Below, one piece after another: positions 1 through 6,654 of a DNA stretch of 19,251 nt. The position numbers were made by a program, and so were the translations under genes. Every line of letters begins with the position of its first letter. The first letter of the stretch is position 1. Origin of the DNA: an uncultured Bacteroidota bacterium. Lineage in GTDB: Bacteria > Bacteroidota > Bacteroidia > NS11-12g > UBA955. The notes below the pieces were generated by a model. It worked only from the letters and a program-made list of their open reading frames with translations, did no database searches and was not told the DNA's origin. Location: positions 1 through 19,251 of the forward strand of contig CAJBVU010000172.1 of assembly GCA_903959115.1 (NCBI GenBank). The letters run 5' to 3'.

Positions 1-807
1 ACACCCGATGCCATAGGCGAGTGGAGTCTAAGCAACGTGGATTTGTGTACGGATCGACAAAAACGTATTGCGCACGACATATGGCCAAGTTTGGCTGAGG
101 GGGGCGTGATGATTTACAGCACTTGCACATACAATCGTTGTGAAAACGAAGACAATGTCAATTATATCGCCAATGAGCTGGGTGCAAATATTGTTGAATT
201 TGATTTTCCTGAGTCTCTCGGAATAATTGAGGTAGAACCCGGCAAATACCGAATGTTGCCAAGTCATACGCAGGGCGAAGGTTTCTTTTTTGCGATACTT
301 CAGAAAACATCAAAAACTCGTTTGCGATTGCCGAAGGTTGGAAGAATCAAACCGAGTAAAAACCTGCCCGACTTTTTGCGTGGTGAATTCTTTGGCTATG
401 ATTTACAGGATGGTTTAATGATTGTCAAAAACGGAAAATGGAACGACTATTACTTTAACCTTCCAGCCTTGTTACCGGGCATCAAACAAACAGGCGTAAA
501 TGCTGGACAATTCATAAAAAATCAATGGAAAACGCATCCAGAATTTGATTTACTGGCAGAAAAACCGGTGAATTACCCCCTTTATGATTTAACAATAGAC
601 GAGTCGTTACAGTATTATAAGCGAGAGTTTTTATCGATACAATCTGCCCAAAAAGGAATCTCTGGTTTGCGTTGGAACTCTATTGCACTAGGAACAGCAA
701 ACGCTGTGAACAATGGGTTTAACAATTTATGGCCGATGAATTGGCGCATCATTCAGTCCAAGATTCAAGCAAATAGTTTGCTTATTGAAAGACCCGTTAA
801 GCCTTGA
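1..807 (+). CDS. rsmF: RsmF/NOL1-NOP2-Sun family rRNA (cytosine-C5) methyltransferase, 3' part
   Basis: The frame is open from the first base, so the gene begins before the window and only its last 268 codons are present. The visible start (TPDAIGEWS...RQKRI) is the end of the SAM-dependent methyltransferase fold. The motif YSTCTY follows, with its conserved Cys at bases 124-126. In this family that Cys works with a second Cys in an upstream PCSG-type motif, which is outside the window. The rest is the family's C-terminal region (FLRGEFFGYDLQDG...) of PUA-like type. Proteins of this kind methylate C5 of specific rRNA cytosines. The exact target, and so the name RsmF rather than RsmB, is inference. 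The gene converges on rluB and the two coding ends overlap by 11 bases (797-807). A TGA at 805-807 is followed directly by TAG. No terminator is visible. Confidence 0.82.
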   Translation, partial: TPDAIGEWSLSNVDLCTDRQKRIAHDIWPSLAEGGVMIYSTCTYNRCENEDNVNYIANELGANIVEFDFPESLGIIEVEPGKYRMLPSHTQGEGFFFAILQKTSKTRLRLPKVGRIKPSKNLPDFLRGEFFGYDLQDGLMIVKNGKWNDYYFNLPALLPGIKQTGVNAGQFIKNQWKTHPEFDLLAEKPVNYPLYDLTIDESLQYYKREFLSIQSAQKGISGLRWNSIALGTANAVNNGFNNLWPMNWRIIQSKIQANSLLIERPVKP

Positions 808-2953
808 TAGCTTTGGGTTTGGTGCGCTTCAACCGATCAACATAGTTCATCTCTTTTTCGGTTAAAAATCTCCATTTTCCCCGGCCCAATTTCACTTTGT
901 CAAATTCGCCCAACAATACGCGGTCCAGCGCGGTTACCTCATATCCGAAATGTTCAAACATTCGCCTTACGATGCGATTTCGACCACTTTTGATTTCTAT
1001 CCCCAACACATTCTCTTTGCCTTCTTCAACAAATCCGCACTGTTCAAAAGCCATCATACCATCTTCAAGCTCAATGCCTTCTACGAGTTGAAGCATATGA
1101 TCCTTGCTAGGTTTTTTGTCCAAGGTTGCACGATACACCTTTTTGATTTCAAAACTCGGATGCATCAATTTTTGCGACATTTCACCGTCATTTGTTAATA
1201 GCAAAACACCTGTGGTATTACGGTCTAATCTGCCAATGGGATAAATACGTTCTTTTCCTGGCAAATCAATCAATTCCATCACCGTTTTTCTACCCTCTGG
1301 ATCATCAGTTGTTGTGATGTACCCCTTAGGCTTATTCATGATGATGTATACTGGTTTTTCAGGGATCACTTTACGATCTTCAACCTTGACATTGTCTGAT
1401 GGGCGAATTTTTGTGCCCAATTCTTTTACTACGTCGCCGTTCACTTTTACCAAGCCCTGAGTAATCAAGTCATCAGCTTCTCTACGCGAACAAATTCCAC
1501 TATTTGCAATGTATCGATTAAGTCTAATCTCTTCACTTTTCGCGTGATTTGCACTCTTTTCGAGGTTATTTACAACGCGATTAAATTCTCTTTTGCTACC
1601 TTTAAATGCAACGGGAGTATCTGCCTTGTCTGCTTTAGGAATGCCAAATGTTTTTGGTTTTTCGTCGTCAGAATATTGCATTCTTTTTTGTTCCGTTGAT
1701 TCGTTGTATTCTCGCTTTGGTGCAGCTGGTTCAGACCCAATAGGCTTGAATTTAGACAGACCTGCTCCGGGTGCTGCTTTGGGTTTATTGAATTTTTCGG
1801 CAGACTCAAATGTGTCGTTGCGCTCAGTGCGAGGCTTGTCCAATTGTCGTTCTTCCCTCTCAAATTTCGATTTACCCGTTCCGCGATCACCACCGAACTT
1901 TGGCCTATCCGATCCACGGTCAGCACCGCCAAATTTTGGACGATCACCACCGCGGTCTGAGCCTCCGAATTTGGGTCGGTCTGTTCCACGATCTCTTGGT
2001 CCAAATGACGGCTTGTCGCCACCAAATCTCGGGCGGTCAACGCCTTTGTTATCTGCGCCAAATCTTGGCCTATCGCCTCTATCTCCACCCCTGTTATCTC
2101 CAAATTTAGGAGCATCGTTTCCTTTGTATGCGGTTGAAGGCCTTGGTTTGTCAAATCCCCCTTCTCTATTAAACGTAGGACGGTCGCCAGTCCTTGGTGC
2201 ATTGCTATTGTCTGACCCACCAAATTTTGGTCGATCACTTCTATCACCTGCAAATCTAGGGTTGCCATTGCGGTCGCCACCAGTAAATCCTTCACCTGGT
2301 TTTTTGAATGACCCTCTTGGGCTACCACCAAACGGTGCCCGGTTTTTGTCTGGAAAACTTCTTGATGTATTTCCAAATTTGGGTCTATCTCCCCCTCTAC
2401 TATCTGCGCCAAACCTCGGTTTGTCACCCCTATCTCCAAATTTATTATCGCCACCAAATTTAGGACGATCTGTTCCACGGTCAGTACCGCCAAATTTGGG
2501 TCGTTCGGTTCCACGATCTCTTGCACCAAACGAAGGCTTATCACCACCAAATCTGGGTTTTTCATTTCTGTCTCCACCCCTATTGTCTCCACCAAATCGT
2601 GGCCTATCGGTTCTATCTCCACCCCTGTTGTCTCCACCAAATCTCGGTCGATCACCACCCCTGTTGTCTCCACCAAATCTCGGTCGATCACCGCCCCTAT
2701 TGTCAGTTCCGAATTTGGGTTTATCTGACCTCTTGTCCCCTGATGAAAAACGAGGTCTTTCATTTACATCACCACCTCTAGATTCAAATCTAGGCTTATC
2801 TACGCCAGAAGCGCCGGGTTTTGAATCAGTATAAAATTTTGTCTTCTTCGGTTCTGATTTATCCGCATCCACTTTTCGGTTGCGTTTTTCCCCTGGAAGT
2901 CGGTTTTGAAACTTTTTACCATTACCCTGTTCTTTCTTTGGAGACTTTGCCAT
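797..2953 (-). CDS. rluB: RluB/RsuA-type rRNA pseudouridine synthase with a ~470-residue disordered Arg/Gly-rich N-terminus
   Basis: 718 residues. The C-terminal ~245 residues are the enzyme: an S4 RNA-binding domain (about 474-525, RLNRYIANSGICSRREAD) and the catalytic core with motif GRLDRNTTG, whose Asp577 is the expected catalytic residue, followed by SGRNRIVRRM near 656-665. The family converts a uridine in 23S rRNA (RluB) or 16S rRNA (RsuA) to pseudouridine. The substrate cannot be told from sequence. The first ~470 residues are low-complexity, dominated by DRPRFGG/DRPKFGG units and a basic Lys-rich head. Plain RluB/RsuA enzymes are about 230-300 residues, so this extension is most of the protein. 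The start ATG at 2953 has a TACCTTTG promoter element 22 bases upstream. The 3' end overlaps the convergent methyltransferase gene. Confidence 0.9.
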   Translation of the reverse strand: MAKSPKKEQGNGKKFQNRLPGEKRNRKVDADKSEPKKTKFYTDSKPGASGVDKPRFESRGGDVNERPRFSSGDKRSDKPKFGTDNRGGDRPRFGGDNRGGDRPRFGGDNRGGDRTDRPRFGGDNRGGDRNEKPRFGGDKPSFGARDRGTERPKFGGTDRGTDRPKFGGDNKFGDRGDKPRFGADSRGGDRPKFGNTSRSFPDKNRAPFGGSPRGSFKKPGEGFTGGDRNGNPRFAGDRSDRPKFGGSDNSNAPRTGDRPTFNREGGFDKPRPSTAYKGNDAPKFGDNRGGDRGDRPRFGADNKGVDRPRFGGDKPSFGPRDRGTDRPKFGGSDRGGDRPKFGGADRGSDRPKFGGDRGTGKSKFEREERQLDKPRTERNDTFESAEKFNKPKAAPGAGLSKFKPIGSEPAAPKREYNESTEQKRMQYSDDEKPKTFGIPKADKADTPVAFKGSKREFNRVVNNLEKSANHAKSEEIRLNRYIANSGICSRREADDLITQGLVKVNGDVVKELGTKIRPSDNVKVEDRKVIPEKPVYIIMNKPKGYITTTDDPEGRKTVMELIDLPGKERIYPIGRLDRNTTGVLLLTNDGEMSQKLMHPSFEIKKVYRATLDKKPSKDHMLQLVEGIELEDGMMAFEQCGFVEEGKENVLGIEIKSGRNRIVRRMFEHFGYEVTALDRVLLGEFDKVKLGRGKWRFLTEKEMNYVDRLKRTKPKAIKA
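1859..2797 (-). repeat. Tandem coding repeat in rluB, about 19 P[RK]F units
   Basis: This stretch encodes residues 53-365 of the pseudouridine synthase. I count about 19 P-R/K-F units, most within an RGGDRPRFGGDN-like period of 10-13 residues. There is also a higher-order duplication: residues 132-169 (bases 2447-2560) and 307-344 (bases 1922-2035) share the same unit order, including the otherwise rare KPSFG variant followed by RDRGT. The DNA copies differ at many bases, so they are not a recent exact expansion. The repetitive codons keep two other frames open for ~400 codons; those are side effects, not genes. Confidence 0.9.
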
Positions 2954-2975
2954 AATTCAATGTTAATTTAAAGTG

Positions 2976-2983
2976 CAAAGGTA
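2976..2983 (-). promoter_or_regulatory. Bacteroidota -7 promoter element of rluB
   Basis: On the minus strand TACCTTTG matches TAnnTTTG exactly. A TTC (TTG-like) triplet lies 17 bases upstream at 3001-3003. The implied RNA start is about 15-20 bases before the rluB ATG. Confidence 0.6.
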
Positions 2984-3008
2984 GTGTAAAATCGGGGGAT
3001 GAACTTGT

Positions 3009-3389
3009 TTACAAATACGTTCCTGGGTATTTGGCAATGTGGACCTCCCCATTAGCACCGGGATAGTATCCAAAATCATAACAATATCTATACGATTGGC
3101 CCGTATTTGAGTCAATCAAATGGGTATAAAAATTAAAAACAAATCCTTTGTTTTCTAATTTTACTATTGGAACGGTATTGTATTCAGACTGCTCAAAACA
3201 ATCTTTTAAAATTCTGCGATTCTTACTTAATAGATTATTTATTGTTTTTTGTGGATTGTTAACCACTTTGTTTTTCTTGTTATGGTGTGCACTTCTACAG
3301 GCATCATTGCAAAATTTCTTGTCGGATCGTCCCTTGATTTTATCACCACATTCAAGGCAAACCGGTTTATCGTAGTTGTTGTTATCCAT
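3009..3389 (-). CDS. Small zinc-ribbon protein of unknown function
   Basis: 126 residues from the ATG at 3389. An upstream extension would need a non-ATG start and adds a stretch that does not look conserved. Near the N-terminus, KPVCLECGDKIKGRSDKKFC places four Cys as C11-x2-C14 and C27-x3-C31, a classic zinc-ribbon spacing, followed by a basic Lys/Asn/His-rich linker (34-50). The C-terminal part (about 55-126) has several Tyr and Phe, no membrane segment and no signal peptide. The arrangement resembles short cytoplasmic zinc-ribbon proteins that are common and uncharacterised in this phylum. I cannot assign a role; nucleic-acid binding is only a guess from the basic linker. It lies between rluB and ssb, transcribed away from ssb, with no obvious terminator before rluB. 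Confidence 0.72.
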   Translation of the reverse strand: MDNNNYDKPVCLECGDKIKGRSDKKFCNDACRSAHHNKKNKVVNNPQKTINNLLSKNRRILKDCFEQSEYNTVPIVKLENKGFVFNFYTHLIDSNTGQSYRYCYDFGYYPGANGEVHIAKYPGTYL

Positions 3390-3485
3390 AACTTTTTTGC
3401 CTAAAACAAAATTTCTGTGGCCATCCCCCAAAAGTGCCACTGGTGTTTAAACGTTTAAAAACGAATAGAGTCGATTAGTGGACGA

Positions 3486-3513
3486 TTGACCGCTTACTGC
3501 CTTTGTATTTTTG
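3486..3513 (+). promoter_or_regulatory. Candidate promoter of ssb
   Basis: TTG at 3486-3488, then 17 bases, then TATTTTTG at 3506-3513, which matches the Bacteroidota -33/-7 pattern. Transcription would begin near 3518-3522, leaving a leader of about 85-90 bases before the ATG at 3608. This is the longest leader among the units here. Confidence 0.45.
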
Positions 3514-3607
3514 AATTGTGATTTAAATAAATCGCCGAAGGCCAAGGTGATTGTTTGTTTCGCAATAGTTTTTAAGAATGTATAAAGTAATTGACGAGAA
3601 AAGAGTT

Positions 3608-4000
3608 ATGAAAAATTTATTGAATTCCGTAAGGTTAATTGGAAACGTGGGTGGAAACCCTGAAGTAAGAGAGTTTGAAGGCGGGAAAAAGCTCGCAAAG
3701 CTAAATTTGGCTACCAATGAGAAGGTTACATTGGGCACAGGAACGGTAGTCGAAAATACTCAGTGGCACCGGCTGGTGGCCTGGGGAGGCGTTGCGACTT
3801 TGATGGAAAGAATGGTGAAAAAAGGCTGCAAACTCATGATTGAAGGGCGTTTACAACATCGATCTTATTTGGGTGCAGACGGTTCTAAGAGAGAGAAGTC
3901 AGAGGTTGTTGTCAAAAACATCCTTTTGATAGAAGCGAAAGGAAAAACCGTTTTGTTCACAGAAACAGAATCGGCAGAACAAAACCCCGTATTGGATTAG
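3608..4000 (+). CDS. ssb: Single-stranded DNA-binding protein, short form
   Basis: 130 residues from the ATG at 3608. Another ATG at 3578 would add ten residues that the family does not have. The OB-fold starts at once (LNSVRLIGNVGGNPEVREF) and contains the typical WHRLVAWG strand (about 53-60), the MERMVKKGCKLMIEGRL segment and the closing VVKNILLIEA strand (about 101-110). SSB coats single-stranded DNA during replication, repair and recombination. The tail after the OB-fold is only ~20 residues and ends ...EQNPVLD, without the acidic Asp-Asp-x-Pro-Phe tip that recruits partner proteins in the main cellular SSB. It may therefore be an accessory paralogue. It is a single-gene unit with its own candidate promoter and a strong terminator. 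Confidence 0.9.
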   Translation: MKNLLNSVRLIGNVGGNPEVREFEGGKKLAKLNLATNEKVTLGTGTVVENTQWHRLVAWGGVATLMERMVKKGCKLMIEGRLQHRSYLGADGSKREKSEVVVKNILLIEAKGKTVLFTETESAEQNPVLD

Positions 4001-4003
4001 CCC

Positions 4004-4017
4004 ACACTGTACAGTGT
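4004..4017. repeat. 14-bp perfect palindrome between ssb and its terminator
   Basis: ACACTGTACAGTGT reads the same on both strands. It begins 3 bases after the ssb stop and ends exactly where the terminator stem begins. It could be an operator or a short second hairpin at the 3' end of the mRNA. No function is known to me. Confidence 0.5.
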
Positions 4018-4053
4018 AACGCCTTGTTGGTAATCACCAACAAGGCGTTTTTT
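4018..4053 (+). terminator. Rho-independent terminator of ssb
   Basis: AACGCCTTGTTGGT (4018-4031), a 4-base loop AATC, then the exact complement ACCAACAAGGCGTT (4036-4049). This is a 14-bp perfect stem running into a T tract (4048-4053). It separates ssb from the M16 peptidase unit. Confidence 0.93.
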
Positions 4054-4072
4054 ATAGGCCCTAGAAATGGGA

Positions 4073-4080
4073 TAAATTTG
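4073..4080 (+). promoter_or_regulatory. Bacteroidota -7 element of the M16/ybeY/mnmG unit
   Basis: TAAATTTG matches TAnnTTTG and ends 4 bases before the GTG start at 4085. The RNA would begin at or next to the start codon. No clear TTG is seen at the -33 position. Confidence 0.5.
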
Positions 4081-4084
4081 TGGT

Positions 4085-5329
4085 GTGTATTCATACAATC
4101 AATTTGTTTTAAATAACGGACTCCGAGTTATTCACTCTGAGGATAAAACGCGGACTACGGTCGTTCTTAACACCCTCTACAATGTTGGTGCACGGGATGA
4201 GAGTGCTGAAAGAACAGGGTTTGCTCACCTATTTGAACATCTCATGTTTTCGGGTTCAGAAAATGTACCCGTTTTTGACAAAGAAGTTGAGGAGGCGGCA
4301 GGACAAAATAATGCTTTCACAAACAATGAAATTACCAATTATTATTTGGTGATGCCAAATGAAAATGTGGAAACTGCATTTTGGTTAGAAAGTGATCGAA
4401 TGCTGGCGCTAAATATCAATGAAAAATCTCTTTCTGTTCAGCAGGGTGTTGTTGTAGAGGAGTTTAAACAGCGTTGTTTTAATGCTCCTTTTGGGTTATT
4501 GTGGCACCATGTTAGGTCGTTGGTATATAAAAACAGCCCCTATCAGTGGCCCACAATAGGTTTGAATTTCCACCACGTGGAAGAAGCCAAAATTGAAGAT
4601 GTTCGGTCGTTTTATGATATGTTTTACTGTCCGCAAAATGCCATCATTTCTGTAGTTGGTGATATCACACTTGAAGAAACAAAATCCTTGGCTAATAAAT
4701 GGTTTGGGGGAATTTCAAAAAGCGCTTTGCCGAACAAAAACATATATATCCAAGAGCCGGATCAAACTGAAAGGCGTTTTTTAGAAACCGAGGATTTAAG
4801 TCCAAATCCGGCTGTTTTTCTGGTTTGGAGAGGGCCTGTTTTTAATGACCCCAAATCTCTACACCTAGAAATGTTCTCTGAGGTATTGGGCGGTTCAGAT
4901 GTGTCTCCACTCCAAATGGAACTAGTGAAAAAACAACAACTCTTTAATTCATCTGAGTGCTTCTATTTGCGAGGTCTTGGCGAGGGTTTGTTCGTATTGT
5001 ATGGAATCTTAAACCCGGATATTTCTCATGCCGACGGAGAAAAGGCACTTCAAAATATCATTCAACAGGTAACCGATGGGGGTGAGGATATTGCCTCTGC
5101 CTATGAGGGGGTAAAGAACCGACATGTCACCAACCTGCTTTTTGAGGCCACTCAACCGATGCAATTGGCACAAAAACTCTGTTACTACGCAAATGCTGGG
5201 GATATCGAACAAATTAATCTAGAACCCGGCATAATTGAAGGCCTTGCATTGGCTGATATAATGTCAACAGCAACGGCAACATTCAAAGAAAATAACGTGT
5301 CTGTGATTTATTACCATCCAAAAAAATGA
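4085..5329 (+). CDS. M16 family zinc metallopeptidase, catalytic subunit
   Basis: 414 residues, GTG start. The start fits because M16B proteins begin close to the NGLRVI strand. The inverted zinc motif HxxEH is present as HLFEH (residues 48-52), and the third ligand region VVVEEFKQR (122-130) supplies a Glu about 73 residues on. The metal site therefore looks intact. The protein lacks the downstream Arg...Tyr substrate-gripping pair of M16 proteins: the matching region near 285-305 has no RGLxY. The next gene has that pair but no HxxEH. Such split pairs form heterodimeric clam-shell peptidases that degrade peptides enclosed in their cavity. There is no clear signal peptide, so it is probably cytoplasmic. 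The stop overlaps the next start as ATGA, indicating translational coupling. Confidence 0.9.
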   Translation: MYSYNQFVLNNGLRVIHSEDKTRTTVVLNTLYNVGARDESAERTGFAHLFEHLMFSGSENVPVFDKEVEEAAGQNNAFTNNEITNYYLVMPNENVETAFWLESDRMLALNINEKSLSVQQGVVVEEFKQRCFNAPFGLLWHHVRSLVYKNSPYQWPTIGLNFHHVEEAKIEDVRSFYDMFYCPQNAIISVVGDITLEETKSLANKWFGGISKSALPNKNIYIQEPDQTERRFLETEDLSPNPAVFLVWRGPVFNDPKSLHLEMFSEVLGGSDVSPLQMELVKKQQLFNSSECFYLRGLGEGLFVLYGILNPDISHADGEKALQNIIQQVTDGGEDIASAYEGVKNRHVTNLLFEATQPMQLAQKLCYYANAGDIEQINLEPGIIEGLALADIMSTATATFKENNVSVIYYHPKK

Positions 5330-6642
5330 AGAATTCATTCAGAGCTACTAGACCCGAAGCGAAAACGATTGAATCGTTAGCGTTGAAAAACCTCACCATT
5401 GAGAACCTAAGAACCGGGCATCCCATTTTTCTCGGTGAAACAAGTTCAATCGGCGTTGTTCAAGTAGAATTATTTTGGCCCGCAGGAACAAAACAACAGT
5501 CAAAACCATATCAAGCCTCTTTGGCTGTAGACCTCTTGCTTTCGGGTGATGAACTTCATTCGGAATATGATGTGATTAGATATTTAGACCATCTTGGCGC
5601 CACCCACAGTACTGAAACAAATTTGTTAGGCTCTTCATTGGTATTTCGATGTGCTAAAAAACACGTCAACGATGTGGCAAATTGGATTTTTAAACATGTT
5701 CACGCTGCGAGTTATCCTATCACAGAATTTGAGAATGCAGTAATGATTAGGCGAGGATCGTTAGAACGTCAGCAACAAACACCAAAGTACTGGTCGAGCC
5801 GCATTGCACTTGAATCACTTTACGGTAAATCACACGTCCTTGGAGCACACGGAAATTTGTCTGATTACCAAACCATTGAACGTGGTCATTTGGTCGACTT
5901 CAAAAAACAACATCTTGCTCTAAATGGAATAATGTTGTTGGTTTCCGGTGATTACGGCCAGGAAACCATAGAACACCTAGAGGGGTTGTTGAAGGAATTT
6001 CGTTCCGATGGGTTTAAAATCAATTTCAACACTAATGATTCGACTCCCTCAATTGACGGGCAACAACAAAATAATATTAGCCCCTTGATTGTTAATCATT
6101 CCATGGAGAACACGAGTCAAACTAGTCTAAAAATGGTTTCACATGTTGTTCCGAAAGATCAAAAGGAAAGGCATCGCCTAACTCTGCTAAATTTGGTTCT
6201 CGGTGGTTATTTTGGGTCACGATTAATGCAAATTCTTCGAGAAGAACGAGGTCTAACTTACGGGATCGGATCATATTTCAGACCTGCGTTTCAAAATTAC
6301 ACCTGGACCATCTCTGGTGAACTAAACAGCACCCACATTACAGAATCCATGGAGTGCATCGCTGAGATTTTCCAATCATTGAAGCAAAATAAAATCACAG
6401 AAGAAGAGCTCTATAAAATCAAACAATATTACGCCGGGCAGTTTCGAAGTGGTTTTGACGGGCCTTTTGCGATGAATTCCAAGGTGCAACATTTAATTTA
6501 CCGCAGCCTACCCAATGATTATTACAATACCATTCTGCCTAATATCTGGGCGATAACAGCCGAGGAAATAATGGAGACGGCCAACAATTATTTACATACA
6601 ACTTCGTTTATAACAGTACTTTCGGGTGACACAACAGCATAA
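5326..6642 (+). CDS. M16 family peptidase-like protein, non-catalytic partner subunit
   Basis: 438 residues, ATG overlapping the upstream TGA (ATGA). Two M16 halves are recognisable. In the first, the position of HxxEH is occupied by a segment around SLAVDLLLSG (65-74), so the zinc site is lost. In the second, REERGLTYGIGSYF (305-318) carries the Arg308/Tyr312 motif that binds the substrate main chain in M16 enzymes. This matches the inactive subunit of heterodimeric M16B peptidases, which completes the active site of the catalytic subunit encoded just upstream. The stop TAA (6640-6642) is followed in the same frame by the next gene's TTG start, 12 bases later. Confidence 0.9.
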   Translation: MKNSFRATRPEAKTIESLALKNLTIENLRTGHPIFLGETSSIGVVQVELFWPAGTKQQSKPYQASLAVDLLLSGDELHSEYDVIRYLDHLGATHSTETNLLGSSLVFRCAKKHVNDVANWIFKHVHAASYPITEFENAVMIRRGSLERQQQTPKYWSSRIALESLYGKSHVLGAHGNLSDYQTIERGHLVDFKKQHLALNGIMLLVSGDYGQETIEHLEGLLKEFRSDGFKINFNTNDSTPSIDGQQQNNISPLIVNHSMENTSQTSLKMVSHVVPKDQKERHRLTLLNLVLGGYFGSRLMQILREERGLTYGIGSYFRPAFQNYTWTISGELNSTHITESMECIAEIFQSLKQNKITEEELYKIKQYYAGQFRSGFDGPFAMNSKVQHLIYRSLPNDYYNTILPNIWAITAEEIMETANNYLHTTSFITVLSGDTTA

Positions 6643-6654
6643 AAACTAAAATTC

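Noticed and set aside
1859..2797. Regularly spaced repeats that might be a CRISPR array
   Set aside because: The period is short (about 30-40 bases), copies vary, there are no unique spacers, and the unit encodes the PRFGG protein repeat in frame.
1570..2834. Two long open frames (about 400 codons each) overlapping the rluB repeat on both strands
   Set aside because: They arise because the repetitive GGN/CGN/GAN codons leave the other frames free of stops. Their translations are repetitive shadows (for example SPPNLGRS) with no start signals or known domain.
4018..4053. Bidirectional terminator also serving the minus strand
   Set aside because: The stem is symmetric but on the minus strand it is followed by only two T, and no minus-strand gene ends there.
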